Shown: positions 50,952 through 60,733, counted from the stretch's first letter. The stretch is DNA of 64,000 bases from an uncultured Marinobacter sp. (GCF_947488835.1 NZ_CANLBK010000004.1:186001-250000); one strand, 5' to 3'. Notes: generated by a model not told the origin, from the letters alone. Numbers and translations are program-made.

Positions 50952-53351
50952 TCAGCGCAAGCCGCGGGTGATCAATGCAGGGTCACCGCGACCTTCCACT
51001 GCCGCAAGTTCTGCACTGGATAGCCACTCCCCGGGTGGCTTGTCCAGAACACTGGCACAGGCTGCTAAAGCGTGGCCCCAGGAGCAGCCGTTGGCAAACA
51101 ACATTCCGGGTTCATTTAGTGTGCCGCCCCGGTTTGTATAGCCCAATACCTTGCTGTGGGCGGGAGCAGGGAACAGCGGGTGCAAGTGCCCACGAAATAC
51201 TTCGGGGCGCATGTGAGTCAGGGCAACTCTTCGATGTAACCGGCTCGGGAACAGGCGTTCTCGTTCAAACTCTGAAACACAGTTTTCAGCCTCCAGAATG
51301 TCCCTTGGTGCCCTGAACCGTCCGGGTTCCTGAATATAGACCAAGCGGAATGAAGTGCCGGTTTCCCGCAGTCGCTCACAGGCCCGGATAGATTCCGATA
51401 ACTGGTAGGCACCATTGGCAATCAGCAATATCGGCTCTCCCCCGGAGGTGTCTTCGTCTACCACCAGCGCCCCGTTCCTTGCGAGTGCTTCTGCTTCCTG
51501 CGTATCGAACACGCACGGCCGATTGCGTTTAGGAATAACCATGCAGCTGATGCTTCCTCGCTTGGCAAATACCGAAGGAAGAACCGCCAGCGCGCTGTTG
51601 TAATCTGCAGGAAAGAGCACCCGTGATACATCGTTCATTTCACCCAGCAGGCTCTCACAGAAAGTGGTGTCTTGGTGGGACTGTTCATTTTTGCCATTTT
51701 CCCAGGTGTGGGATGTAGCGATAACCGGCAAACCAAGCCAGCGGGCAGGGCGGCCCAGTGCCTTTTGATGGCGAGCAAAAATGAGCTCCTGGCGGATGGC
51801 GCCAAGCATTTTTACACAGAATGCTTCGTAGCTGGCCACCAGGTTTATCCCGGCCTTGTTCGCTAGGCAGGCAGACACAACTGCTTCCTCGTTCAGCGCT
51901 GTGATGATGTTGCCATGAACCGACTCAGAATCGTTCTCCGGATCGTTCACCCGGTGTTTCAGATTTTCCAGAACGCCGGTCAGGCGGTTACTGGCAAGTT
52001 CATCCGGGTTGCCTACGCGGGCTCGATGATTCGGGTTTTGCGCCACCAGAGCGCAGAAAAAATCATCCACTGCCTGCATGGGAGAAACCGAGTCAGCCCG
52101 GTCAGGGATGGCGGGAATAACAAGGTCGGGCGGATTGCGCCTTGCCAGCGGGTGATCGCGCTCCAAGGGGCGGGATTGCTCGGTGTGTTCTTTTAGCCGC
52201 TGCACGCTTTGCGCAAGTTCTTCTGGCGCAACCCAAAGGCGGTGCGCGTGCGTCTGAAACAGCTCCCGGGCGCGAATATCCATGCGTGGATTGCCTGGTA
52301 GCGGTAGGTTGTGGGCAGGGTTCAGGCCGGCGCCGTAAAAGCCAAAGCCTTTTACGGTTTCGGCAATACCGTAGGGCATTCGAACCGGATAGCCCAGCGC
52401 GCCTGCCAGTGCTTCCTCACTTCTTTGTTGCAGTGTATTTTCCATCTCGGCAAGGGCGCACACGAAGGCTGCCGGGTCGCGGCCGTCAAACCTGAATGGC
52501 TCGAAGCCAAGGGCCTCCAGTCTGGCCTCGAATCGCTCCAGCCCTTCGCGGGTGCCCAACTCAGTACGTTGCTCAATGCGGCGACCGTTGGCAATCATAA
52601 CGGGGGTAACCAGACCACAATCGGCTGCCCGCCACCAACGGGGAATCCAGTCGCTGCCGCGCTGTTCTTCGGCGGCACCATCGGATAGAAAGGCGACCAG
52701 AGACTCTCCGGGCAATGGCATGTGTGCGTACTGAAGCTCGGCAAAGCCCAGATAGCCACCCTCAATAATGCCTCCCGCTGTGTAGGGATTAACATGGCTA
52801 CCCAGCGGCGCTGCCACGCTGCCGTCCGGTTTTTGTTGGTAGCTGTAAAAATCCGCTACCATCCGTGACAGCCCATCTGTTCCGGTGTAGCGTTTATGCT
52901 GCTCCGGGAGGAGATTGCCCGTTAGCACATTCAACGCATCAATGGCGGCTACGCAATGGCCCTGGCCCATAAGCCAGCTGCGGGTTTGGCCCGTCAGGTT
53001 GTTGCGTGCCATATAAGCTGCGTAAGCCGGCACCATATTCAACGCTCCGCCGGTGTGACCTTCCGGAGTGCTTTTGAAGTCCGTTGGGGCCAGTGGTGCA
53101 CCGGAGGTGTCTACGCGATTTGCGTAGGTCATGTGTACTACCAGCCACATGCCAGCGCTGGTTAACCGGTCAAGATCCGCCAACTTGCGGTAGACTGTGG
53201 CTGAATCAGGTTGAAGACCTTTGGCAACAAGGTGCGCCGCCAGATGCTGAACACGCTCGCAAGTGGTCTCGGTATGTTGGATAACGCCATATCCCTTGCG
53301 CCAGAGTTCATACTCGGAACAGGCCGTGGATGGCGAGATGTGTGATGGCAT
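50952..53351 (-). CDS. Divergent phosphoketolase-family (XFP-like) thiamine-diphosphate enzyme
   Basis: A 799-residue protein with the three-domain size and order of xylulose-5-phosphate/fructose-6-phosphate phosphoketolase. Recognisable segments: TPEGHTGGALNMVPAYAAYM, GQGHCVAAIDALNVL, a PYGIAETVKGFGFYGAG region, SHQDTTFCESLLGEM (equivalent to the FSHQDPG segment) and VLFPADYNSALAVL. The ThDP-binding GDGEAETGP motif of classical enzymes is replaced by SDGAAEEQRGSDW. Classical enzymes cleave sugar phosphates to acetyl phosphate and an aldose phosphate; this clade's reaction is uncertain. GGAGG six bases upstream supports the start at 53351. It is convergent with phoD and divergent from ilvD. 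Confidence 0.75.
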   Translation of the reverse strand: MPSHISPSTACSEYELWRKGYGVIQHTETTCERVQHLAAHLVAKGLQPDSATVYRKLADLDRLTSAGMWLVVHMTYANRVDTSGAPLAPTDFKSTPEGHTGGALNMVPAYAAYMARNNLTGQTRSWLMGQGHCVAAIDALNVLTGNLLPEQHKRYTGTDGLSRMVADFYSYQQKPDGSVAAPLGSHVNPYTAGGIIEGGYLGFAELQYAHMPLPGESLVAFLSDGAAEEQRGSDWIPRWWRAADCGLVTPVMIANGRRIEQRTELGTREGLERFEARLEALGFEPFRFDGRDPAAFVCALAEMENTLQQRSEEALAGALGYPVRMPYGIAETVKGFGFYGAGLNPAHNLPLPGNPRMDIRARELFQTHAHRLWVAPEELAQSVQRLKEHTEQSRPLERDHPLARRNPPDLVIPAIPDRADSVSPMQAVDDFFCALVAQNPNHRARVGNPDELASNRLTGVLENLKHRVNDPENDSESVHGNIITALNEEAVVSACLANKAGINLVASYEAFCVKMLGAIRQELIFARHQKALGRPARWLGLPVIATSHTWENGKNEQSHQDTTFCESLLGEMNDVSRVLFPADYNSALAVLPSVFAKRGSISCMVIPKRNRPCVFDTQEAEALARNGALVVDEDTSGGEPILLIANGAYQLSESIRACERLRETGTSFRLVYIQEPGRFRAPRDILEAENCVSEFERERLFPSRLHRRVALTHMRPEVFRGHLHPLFPAPAHSKVLGYTNRGGTLNEPGMLFANGCSWGHALAACASVLDKPPGEWLSSAELAAVEGRGDPALITRGLR

Positions 53352-53482
53352 AATGTGCCTCCAATGCACAAAAATTGTGCAATTATTGTAGAAGGCGCCT
53401 GCAATCTGCTGTTTGATGCAGGTCAGGTGGGCTCGCTTCTGGCATTAATTTTGTTTGAGAACCATATTTTTGGGAGAGATCG

Positions 53483-55159
53483 ATGACTGATGACAAACGC
53501 CGCCGTTATTCCGCCCCCGTGGTGGATGGAGTGGGCAAGTCTGCCAGCCGGGCAATGCTCCGAGCTGTCGGTTTTACCGATGAGGATTTCCGTAAGCCGC
53601 AGATTGGTATCGCTTCCACCTGGAGCAATCTGACGCCGTGCAACATGCACATTCACGAATTGGCAGAAGCTTCTTCGACGGGTGCGGATGCAGCTGGTGG
53701 CAAGTCATTGATCTTCAATACCATTACAGTGTCTGACGGTATCGCCAACGGTACCTTGGGAATGAAGTATTCACTGGTGTCCCGGGAAGTCATTGCGGAT
53801 TCCATTGAAACCGTCGCGGGCTGTGAAGGATTTGACGGACTGGTTGCGATCGGCGGTTGCGACAAAAATATGCCCGGTTGCATTATGGGGCTGGCCCGGC
53901 TCAACCGGCCATCGGTGTTTGTGTATGGCGGCACGATTCTACCCGGTGAAAATCACACTGATATTGTGTCGGTATTCGAAGCAGTAGGCGCCCACGCCCG
54001 AGGTGATCTTGATTTAATCGAAGTAAAACAGATTGAAGAAACGGCCATTCCCGGCCCGGGCTCCTGTGGTGGCATGTACACCGCCAACACCATGGCATCG
54101 GCGATTGAAGCTATGGGCATGAGCCTTCCGGGCAGTTCTGCCCAGAATGCGGTATCCAATAACAAGCTGGATGACTGTCGCGCTGCCGGGGCAGCGGTTT
54201 TGAATCTTCTGGATAAAGACATCAAGCCTTCGGACATCATGACCCGCGAAGCATTTGAGAATGCGATTACCGTCGTGATCGCTTTGGGCGGCTCAACCAA
54301 CGCGGTTCTTCACCTGTTGGCAATGGCCAGCACGGTTGATGTGGAGCTGAGCCTGGAAGACTTTGTAGAGATTGGTAAGCGCGTTCCTGTTCTTGCGGAC
54401 TTGCGCCCCAGCGGCCATTACATGATGTCGGAATTGGTGGCGATTGGTGGTATACAGCCGCTGATGAAGATGCTGTTGGAGCGGGGGCTTTTGCATGGTG
54501 ACTGCTTGACGGTTACAGGACAAACGCTGGCGCAAAACCTGGCTGAAGTAGACCCTTACCCGGAAGGTCAGGACATTATCCGGGCATTCGATAACCCGGT
54601 GAAGGCAGATAGCCACTTGCGCATTCTGCACGGTAACCTGGCGCCTGAAGGGGCTGTTGCCAAGATCACTGGTAAGGAAGGCACTCACTTTTCCGGACGT
54701 GCCCGGGTGTTTCATTCGGAAGAGGAAGCGCAAGAGCGGATTATCGATGGAACCGTGGTTGCTGGCGACGTACTGGTGATCCGTTACGAGGGTCCGAAGG
54801 GTGGGCCTGGAATGCGTGAAATGCTCACACCTACGTCGGCCATCATGGGCAAGGGTCTTGGTAACGACGTGGCCTTGATTACGGATGGACGTTTCTCCGG
54901 GGGCAGTCACGGTTTTGTGGTGGGGCATATCAGCCCGGAAGCGGCAGAAGGTGGCCCCATTGCGTTGGTTGAGGATGGCGATACAATCACCATCGATGCC
55001 GTCGCAAACACCATGGTATTGGATGTTCCTGACGAAGAGCTTGGGCGCCGGCGCAAAGCCTGGGTTGCTCCCGAACCACGATTTACCCGTGGTGTGCTTG
55101 CGAAATATGCTCGCACAGTAAGCTCTGCATCCACCGGCGCGGTTACCGACCTGCCATGA
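53483..55159 (+). CDS. ilvD: Dihydroxy-acid dehydratase IlvD
   Basis: A 558-residue iron-sulfur dehydratase of valine, isoleucine, leucine and pantothenate synthesis. The cluster Cys residues are at about 53 (TPCNMH), 126 ([10 protein letters not shown]) and 195 (GSCGGMY); the C-terminal [20 protein letters not shown] is intact. The length fits the short [2Fe-2S]-type class (about 560) rather than the E. coli form (616). GGGAGAG precedes the ATG. It is followed after 30 bases by pbpG. Confidence 0.95.
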   Translation: MTDDKRRRYSAPVVDGVGKSASRAMLRAVGFTDEDFRKPQIGIASTWSNLTPCNMHIHELAEASSTGADAAGGKSLIFNTITVSDGIANGTLGMKYSLVSREVIADSIETVAGCEGFDGLVAIGGCDKNMPGCIMGLARLNRPSVFVYGGTILPGENHTDIVSVFEAVGAHARGDLDLIEVKQIEETAIPGPGSCGGMYTANTMASAIEAMGMSLPGSSAQNAVSNNKLDDCRAAGAAVLNLLDKDIKPSDIMTREAFENAITVVIALGGSTNAVLHLLAMASTVDVELSLEDFVEIGKRVPVLADLRPSGHYMMSELVAIGGIQPLMKMLLERGLLHGDCLTVTGQTLAQNLAEVDPYPEGQDIIRAFDNPVKADSHLRILHGNLAPEGAVAKITGKEGTHFSGRARVFHSEEEAQERIIDGTVVAGDVLVIRYEGPKGGPGMREMLTPTSAIMGKGLGNDVALITDGRFSGGSHGFVVGHISPEAAEGGPIALVEDGDTITIDAVANTMVLDVPDEELGRRRKAWVAPEPRFTRGVLAKYARTVSSASTGAVTDLP

Positions 55160-55189
55160 TGCATCGATAACGCAAAAACAGAGTGCAAC

Positions 55190-56128
55190 ATGTATAAAAT
55201 GAACATCGTGCGGATGCTGCTTTGGCTGGTGCTATGCCTGCCACTTGCAGTAAATGCACAGCAGAAGAGCGCCAGCTTGGCTGGTGCTCAGGACCTGAAT
55301 TTGGCATCGGTCAATGCGGCCGTGGCGATGGCTGGCAGCAATGAACTGGTATTTGGCCGGAATGCAAACAGGCCTGTGCCCATCGCTTCCATAACCAAGG
55401 TGATGACAGCTCTAGTGGTGCTTGAATCTGGCGCTCCGCTGAATGAGTGGCTGGTGTTCGAGAAGCGCCACACAGCTGCTGCCGCTAATGCCTACACTCG
55501 CATCCGGATCGGCTCAACGATGCGCCGCGCCGATGTGCTACGCATTGCGCTTATGTCGTCTGAGAACTTTGCGGCCTACACTTTGGCCAGAAGCCACCCG
55601 GGTGGCTTCGATGCATTTATTGTTGCCATGAACGCCAAAGCGAAAGCCCTTGGCATGATGGGCACCCACTTTGTGGATCCAACTGGCCTCTCGGCAGAAA
55701 ACCTTTCAACCGCAGGGGACCTGGTGAAGCTGGTCAATGCTGCTGCAAAGCACCCGGAAATTCGAGAATATTCCACAACAGGTTATTTTCGCGGCAACTT
55801 CCGTAGCCCCCGTTACAGCTTGTCGTTTGGCAACACCAATACGCTGGTGCACCGTGAAAGCTGGGGCGTAGGGTTGAGCAAAACCGGCTATCTTTCGGAA
55901 GCAGGGCGCTGCCTTGTGATGATCTCTGAAATGAACGGTAAGCAGGTGGTCACCGTACTGCTAGACTCCCTGGGCACTCGATCCCCCATGGGAGATGCCG
56001 GCCGCATCAAACGCTGGCTGGCTACCGGTGCCAGTGGGCAGGTAGCTAAAGTCGCGCGGCAATATGCACAGGAAAAGAACGCGGCGTATAACGCTCTGGC
56101 ACAGAGCACTGCAACCGCTCTGAAATAG
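55190..56128 (+). CDS. pbpG: D-alanyl-D-alanine endopeptidase PbpG (PBP7-like)
   Basis: A 312-residue periplasmic serine peptidase of the S11 family. Signal peptide ending ...LAVNA (about 23). Active-site motifs: SITK (67-70), SEN (124-126) and KTG (231-233). Size and motif spacing match E. coli PBP7 (about 310), which cuts DD-crosslinks in peptidoglycan, rather than the longer carboxypeptidases with a second domain. It lies 30 bases after ilvD and may be read through from it. Confidence 0.9.
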   Translation: MYKMNIVRMLLWLVLCLPLAVNAQQKSASLAGAQDLNLASVNAAVAMAGSNELVFGRNANRPVPIASITKVMTALVVLESGAPLNEWLVFEKRHTAAAANAYTRIRIGSTMRRADVLRIALMSSENFAAYTLARSHPGGFDAFIVAMNAKAKALGMMGTHFVDPTGLSAENLSTAGDLVKLVNAAAKHPEIREYSTTGYFRGNFRSPRYSLSFGNTNTLVHRESWGVGLSKTGYLSEAGRCLVMISEMNGKQVVTVLLDSLGTRSPMGDAGRIKRWLATGASGQVAKVARQYAQEKNAAYNALAQSTATALK

Positions 56129-56174
56129 AACCCGAGCGACATTGCACAATGCGCTGAACAAAGCAGGAACCCTC

Positions 56175-56654
56175 ATGATCCGGATTTTCACCACCGGCGG
56201 CACCATCGATAAGGTGTACTTTGACGCAAACAGCGAGTTTGAAATCGGTGAGTCTCTGGTGCCGGAGCTGCTGGCGGAATCGAATATCCACAAAGGCTAC
56301 ATCCTGCACGGATTATTGCGTAAAGACAGTCTGGAAATGACCGATGCAGATCGTGAGCAGGTGTTTGCTGCAATCAGCGCCTGCGATAACAGCCGGATCC
56401 TGATTACCCACGGCACAGACACCATGGCGGAAACAGCTCAGGTGCTGTCATCCCTGAAAGACAAAACCATTGTTCTGACGGGAGCCATGCAGCCCGCACG
56501 GATGCGCCGCAGCGATGCAGTGTTCAACATAGGTTTTGCCTGGGCGGCGGTGCAACTATTGCCTCCCGGCGTCTATATTGCCATGAATGGAGAAGTATTC
56601 GAGGCCGGCGCTGTGCGTAAAAACCTGAAAGCCCAACGCTTCGAGCGTACCTGA
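56175..56654 (+). CDS. Single-domain asparaginase-like protein
   Basis: A 159-residue protein equal to the N-terminal domain alone of L-asparaginase I/II. The catalytic segments are present: TTGGTID (residues 6-12, first catalytic Thr) and THGTDTMAETA (second Thr, Asp). The C-terminal domain that completes the active site at the dimer interface of normal asparaginases (about 330 residues) is missing, and the gene ends cleanly, so it is not obviously a broken gene. Many proteobacteria encode such short proteins; function unknown. It is convergent with rsuA, with two bases between stops. Confidence 0.85.
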   Translation: MIRIFTTGGTIDKVYFDANSEFEIGESLVPELLAESNIHKGYILHGLLRKDSLEMTDADREQVFAAISACDNSRILITHGTDTMAETAQVLSSLKDKTIVLTGAMQPARMRRSDAVFNIGFAWAAVQLLPPGVYIAMNGEVFEAGAVRKNLKAQRFERT

Positions 56655-56656
56655 AC

Positions 56657-57349
56657 TCAGCCAATCGAAGCGATTTCCTGTTCCGTCAGATCCCGATACG
56701 CACCCGGCTCCAGTGCCGGGTCGAGGGATATATCACCAATGCTCTGCCTGTGCAGGGCCTCCACATGATTCCCTACCGCCGCCAACATGCGCTTGACCTG
56801 GTGATAGCGCCCTTCTGAAATGGTCAGTTCAATCAACTGAGGCTCCACAACCTTCACCCGCGCAGGCTTTGTGGGCTTTGAGTCATTTTTAAGCAGGATG
56901 CCGGTTTCCAATTCCTTGATGGCTGAATCTGTTATGGGTGTGTTCAGGCTTACCCGGTAAGTTTTCGGACAGTCTACCTTGGGGGAGGTGGCCCGGTGAG
57001 ACCATTTTCCATCGGTTGTCAGTAGCAGCAAACCCGTGGTGTCGGCATCCAATCGCCCCGCAATGTGCAGATCCTGGGTCAGCTCCGCAGAGATGAGGTC
57101 CAAAGCAGTTGGGTGATCACTGTCGCGAGTAGCACTAACAACGCCAGCAGGCTTATTCAGCATGAGATAGCGCTCACCCTGAATCGTCAGTTGTGCGCCA
57201 TCCAGCGAGATCTTTGCATCTGCAAGGATGTGCTTTCCCGTGTCTTTCCAAACCTCGCCGTTAACCTCAACTCTCCCCGCATGTATGGCGCGCCTGGCCT
57301 CTTTGCGTGAAAGCGCTGAGCTGGTGGAAACAAACTGATCAAGACGCAT
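56657..57349 (-). CDS. rsuA: 16S rRNA pseudouridine-516 synthase RsuA
   Basis: A 230-residue enzyme with an N-terminal S4 RNA-binding domain (RLDQFVSTSSALSRKEARRA) and the pseudouridine synthase core; the catalytic Asp is in GRLDADTTGLLLLTTDG, and the C-terminal ISEGRYHQVKRMLAAVGN is diagnostic of the RsuA branch (as opposed to RluB/E/F). It makes pseudouridine at 16S position 516. The ATG at 57349 has AGGAG upstream; the gene starts six bases after the YdjM-like stop. Confidence 0.88.
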   Translation of the reverse strand: MRLDQFVSTSSALSRKEARRAIHAGRVEVNGEVWKDTGKHILADAKISLDGAQLTIQGERYLMLNKPAGVVSATRDSDHPTALDLISAELTQDLHIAGRLDADTTGLLLLTTDGKWSHRATSPKVDCPKTYRVSLNTPITDSAIKELETGILLKNDSKPTKPARVKVVEPQLIELTISEGRYHQVKRMLAAVGNHVEALHRQSIGDISLDPALEPGAYRDLTEQEIASIG

Positions 57350-57354
57350 GGTTA

Positions 57355-58383
57355 TTAACACTCCTTGCCAGGGGCTGGCGTTGCAAGATTGGCAAGACAC
57401 AGCACAGGAATAGCGCCGGTGGTGCGGGCCCAGAGCAGAGGCAGGGCGCCGGTATTCATGAGGGGCCGTGGCGCACGTGCACCGTTTCCTGGCGTGAGTG
57501 CGCCGTCTCGATCATCTGCCAGAATGAAGGTAAATGGGTGTGCCCCGGGGATGCCCAGGCGAACATCGGTTGCGGTTATTTCGCTGTTGTGTGCCTGGTA
57601 GTCAAGAAAGCCTTTCGTAAACCATTCCAGGCGGCGGGCTTCGGGTAACTGTGCGACAGATTTGGCCAATTCTGGCTGACGGGGGAAATACTCAAGGGAT
57701 AGAGGGGCGTCGCCATCCAGAAACCCGGTTACGATCTCGACTCGTTGATCATTCGTGATGGCCGTGGCACGCCATAACACCGTATTGAACGGCATGGGCT
57801 GCACCAGCAGTTCGGCCTTCTCAAAACCCGCCTCTGCGAGAGCCGGTTGGACTCGCTCGGTAATGATTTGTTGGGCCGCGAACGACCAGCCGAGATACGC
57901 AGTGGATAGAATCAGTCCCGCCGCTATGGCACGCACCGCCGGAGGGCGTATTAAAAAGGCAATGCAGCCTGCCACCAGCGGGAGTGTGTACAAAGGATCG
58001 ATAATGAAGATGCTGCTTATTGCAAGGGGCCGGCCAATCGGCCAGAAAAGCTGTGTGCCGTAAGTGGTAAAGGTGTCCAGAAGCGGGTGCGTCATCAACG
58101 CCAGGGCCGTTAGCAATAACCAGCGGGGAAACCCCGGTTCAGGCTTCCAGCGCCAGAGCAAAGTGGCAAGCAGCAGTGATAAAGGCGCAAGCACAAACAG
58201 AGAGTGGCCGAAGCCCCGGTGCTGGGTAAAGTTAGCCACCGCCGTTCCGTAATCAATCAGCACATCGAGATCGGGAAGCGTGGCCAGTAATGCGCCGGTG
58301 AGCAGAACAGGGCGCCCGAGGGTTTTGCCTGCCACAAGGCCAGCAATTGAGGCGCCAAGAGCCGCCTGAGTGAGTGAGTCCAT
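57355..58383 (-). CDS. YdjM/DUF457-type membrane-bound metal-dependent hydrolase
   Basis: A 342-residue inner membrane protein. The N-terminal 170 residues hold four to five hydrophobic helices and the family's conserved polar motifs DSLTQAALGAS, LPDLDVLID, HRGFGHSLF and THPLLDTFTTYG, whose His/Asp residues suggest a metal site. The C-terminal half is soluble and less conserved. E. coli YdjM is LexA-regulated, but no clear LexA site is visible here. Its reaction is unknown. It lies upstream of rsuA, six bases apart. Confidence 0.78.
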   Translation of the reverse strand: MDSLTQAALGASIAGLVAGKTLGRPVLLTGALLATLPDLDVLIDYGTAVANFTQHRGFGHSLFVLAPLSLLLATLLWRWKPEPGFPRWLLLTALALMTHPLLDTFTTYGTQLFWPIGRPLAISSIFIIDPLYTLPLVAGCIAFLIRPPAVRAIAAGLILSTAYLGWSFAAQQIITERVQPALAEAGFEKAELLVQPMPFNTVLWRATAITNDQRVEIVTGFLDGDAPLSLEYFPRQPELAKSVAQLPEARRLEWFTKGFLDYQAHNSEITATDVRLGIPGAHPFTFILADDRDGALTPGNGARAPRPLMNTGALPLLWARTTGAIPVLCLANLATPAPGKEC

Positions 58384-58479
58384 GAATTCCGTAAAATTAG
58401 AGAGTGATGGTGGGTATTATGCTTGGAATGCGGGTTCAGATCACGGGAAGAAGGGCGTACTGAAAAAAACGAGCGTTAA

Positions 58480-58524
58480 AAAACTGACACCCCGGGCTTG
58501 ATGCAAACGCGGGGTGTCAGTTTT
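58480..58524 (-). terminator. Terminator of the PEP-CTERM gene
   Basis: A 15-bp stem (58480-58494 with 58510-58524) over a 15-base loop, followed on the reverse strand by a T-rich stretch (TTTTAACGCTCGTTTTTTTC). It lies about 50 bases past the PEP-CTERM stop. Confidence 0.8.
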
Positions 58525-58572
58525 GAGCTATGTGCACGACAGGACAATAATTCCTGTTAGTGCTTCAGCCAA

Positions 58573-59319
58573 TTAAGCGGCTTTGCGGCGACGTGCCATT
58601 CCGAGGCCGGCTAGGCCCAGGCCGAGCAGTGCCAGAGTGCCAGGCTCGGGGACTGCTACAGAGCGTACATTTAGCTTCGCTAAAAGGTCGACGGAGGTAG
58701 CGTCGCCTTCAGGGGTGAATATCTCAGTGACACCACCGTCGAATCCCAGGAGGGATAGCGAATAGATGTTGGAGCCAAACTGGAACTCTGAGCTTTCAAT
58801 CATGTTGTCCAAACGAACAACATCATCCACGTCGCGACTTGAGCAGCCAAAAATAAACGCAAGTGGGCCGCAGTGAACGTTTGGCGTTTCAGTATGACTG
58901 AAATCAAACGTGTAAGGTCCGGTGATGTTGCCATTGCTTGGGTTTGTAGAGAACGAAGCGTACACGTCAAGGGCAGCGCCGGAGATGCTTTCTCCAGTGA
59001 TGCGGTTGTTAAAATGGGTGAAAGTTCCTAGCACGAACGGGTCGTTAGAGGTCAGCGTTTGTGGCAAATTGTTAGGCCCTTCGAAGCTGAAACCACTTTG
59101 CGGCCCATTTGAGCACTCTCTCCACCAAAGAATTCCGGAGCACGACTCCTCGCCGGTACCCCAGCGAATGCTCTCTGATCCAACTCCTTGAACATTTGAT
59201 CCGCCCACAGGCGGCTTCCATTCGCCGCTCACAGAGTCAAGATTTACTGGATAGGCAGCTACACTCATAGCTGCCGTCAGCAACAACGCACCAATGGATC
59301 CCTTCGCCAACATCTTCAT
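58573..59319 (-). CDS. PEP-CTERM sorting-signal protein (THxN type)
   Basis: A 248-residue exported protein with a signal peptide (to about 23, ...SVAAYP). It ends in a textbook PEP-CTERM tail: VPEPGTLALLGLGLAGLG followed by RRRK, the signal recognised by exosortase EpsH/XrtA for surface or polysaccharide-associated sorting. A THFNNRI motif near residue 110 recalls the THxN family of PEP-CTERM proteins. Cys residues in four places suggest disulfides. No exosortase or extracellular-polysaccharide gene is in the window, so its sorting machinery would be elsewhere. GGGAG seven bases before ATG 59319. Confidence 0.85.
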   Translation of the reverse strand: MKMLAKGSIGALLLTAAMSVAAYPVNLDSVSGEWKPPVGGSNVQGVGSESIRWGTGEESCSGILWWRECSNGPQSGFSFEGPNNLPQTLTSNDPFVLGTFTHFNNRITGESISGAALDVYASFSTNPSNGNITGPYTFDFSHTETPNVHCGPLAFIFGCSSRDVDDVVRLDNMIESSEFQFGSNIYSLSLLGFDGGVTEIFTPEGDATSVDLLAKLNVRSVAVPEPGTLALLGLGLAGLGMARRRKAA

Positions 59320-59476
59320 GGCATAACTCCCAGCTTTAACAGTGAAATGACACAAATCGTTTTATGTCGTCAGTTGCTACCATTAAGCTAGATTCGTGCC
59401 AAATAAATATTGTTAGTTATATCAGTGTTTTATGCGTCGCTTTCTTTTTGGCTGTAAAGAAATCTGACAGTCTGTT

Positions 59477-60733
59477 TTAGATGCTAACCCCAAGCCGGTC
59501 AAGCAATTCCTGCCCCGGGAAGCCATCAGCGATCAGCCCTTCTGCGTGCTGATATTTACGAATCGCAGAGCGGGTCGCTGGTCCGGTAATACCATCGGGC
59601 TTGCCCGCATCGTACCCGCGCTCGTTGAGAGCTGCCTGAAGTGCAAGAACCGTATCTCGAGAAAGAGCCGGCGTATCCTCCGGTGGTGGATTCTGCAACA
59701 TTCCCGCGCCCGCAATGCGGTCAGCCAGGTGCCCCACGGCTATGGCGTAGAACTCGGAGCGGTTCCAGCCCATGATCACTTTGAAGTTGTGAAAGGCAAG
59801 AAAGGCGGGCCCGCGGTGGCCGGCTGGAACGATCAGTGCCGCCGTAATGTCTTCCGTGGCAAGAGACTTTCCGAACGCATCGGTAATACCCAGCTCACCC
59901 CATTTGCTCAATGCAAGGCGGCGCCCATCAGCAAGGGAGTAGTCGAAATTTTGGGGCAGCAGTACTTCACGACCCCAACGGTAGTCTCCGTCCCAGTTCA
60001 TCGACTGAAGAAACTTGCCGGCGGACATCATGGCGTCTGGCAAACTGTTCCACAGATCCCGGCGGCCGTCGCCATCGGCGTCTACCGCATGCTCCAAAAA
60101 TACGGTGGGCATGAATTGTACGTGGCCCATTGCACCGGCCCAGGATCCTTCCATCTGTTCTACGGGTATGGCGCCTTCGTCAATAATGCGGAGCGCGGCA
60201 ATCAACTGGGTGGTAAAAAAAGAGCTGCGTCGAGCATCGCAGGCCAGAGTTGTCAGCGAGTCCGGCACGGACATTTTGCCGAAATAGCTGCCGAAGTTGG
60301 TTTCCAGCCCCCAGAAGGCGACGAGATAGGGTGCGGGCACGCCGGTCTCTTCAGTTACCCGAGCCAGAAGTTCGCTGTGTTCTTTGATCAGCACCCGGCC
60401 TTTGCTCACCCTGTCGTCGTTAACCCGACGGTTCAGGTAGTCGGCAAAGGTGGTGGTGAACTCGGGCTGCCTGCGGTCCAGCTCGATTACCCGGTCTATA
60501 TGCTTGACGCCGGTCATAACGTCTTGAGCGGTTTTTGCGCTCACCCCGGCTGCAATGGCTTTTTCCTGAAGTTGCAGTTTGCACTCCTCAAAGCCAACCG
60601 GCGCCGCCAGTACGGCCTCGTTGTCTGCCACTTTCGCCATTGCAGGCAGAGCGGAGATAGCCAGAAACGCGGATACAGATACATGGCATGCTATACGCCG
60701 GTTGGGCAGAATCCTTGCAAGCTTGGTCAGCAC
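59477..60733 (-). CDS. Lytic murein transglycosylase (MltB/SltB family)
   Basis: A 418-residue cell-wall enzyme. After a signal peptide (to about 34, ...ALPAMA) comes the family-103 lytic transglycosylase domain, whose catalytic Glu lies in WGLETNFGSYFG, followed by GSWAGAMGHVQFMPTVFLEHAVDADGDGRRD with the substrate-cleft residues (middle piece MGHVQFMP). A C-terminal peptidoglycan-binding domain (LQAALNERGYDAGKPDGITG) is present, as in SltB proteins of pseudomonads rather than E. coli MltB. It cuts glycan strands to 1,6-anhydro ends. I prefer GTG 60733, with GAGG six bases upstream, over ATG 60778, which has no ribosome site. Confidence 0.85.
   Translation of the reverse strand: MLTKLARILPNRRIACHVSVSAFLAISALPAMAKVADNEAVLAAPVGFEECKLQLQEKAIAAGVSAKTAQDVMTGVKHIDRVIELDRRQPEFTTTFADYLNRRVNDDRVSKGRVLIKEHSELLARVTEETGVPAPYLVAFWGLETNFGSYFGKMSVPDSLTTLACDARRSSFFTTQLIAALRIIDEGAIPVEQMEGSWAGAMGHVQFMPTVFLEHAVDADGDGRRDLWNSLPDAMMSAGKFLQSMNWDGDYRWGREVLLPQNFDYSLADGRRLALSKWGELGITDAFGKSLATEDITAALIVPAGHRGPAFLAFHNFKVIMGWNRSEFYAIAVGHLADRIAGAGMLQNPPPEDTPALSRDTVLALQAALNERGYDAGKPDGITGPATRSAIRKYQHAEGLIADGFPGQELLDRLGVSI

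Noticed and set aside
53352..53482. Possible LexA or Fur sites in the phosphoketolase/ilvD spacer
   Set aside because: No dyad near either consensus was found on reading both strands of the 131 bases.
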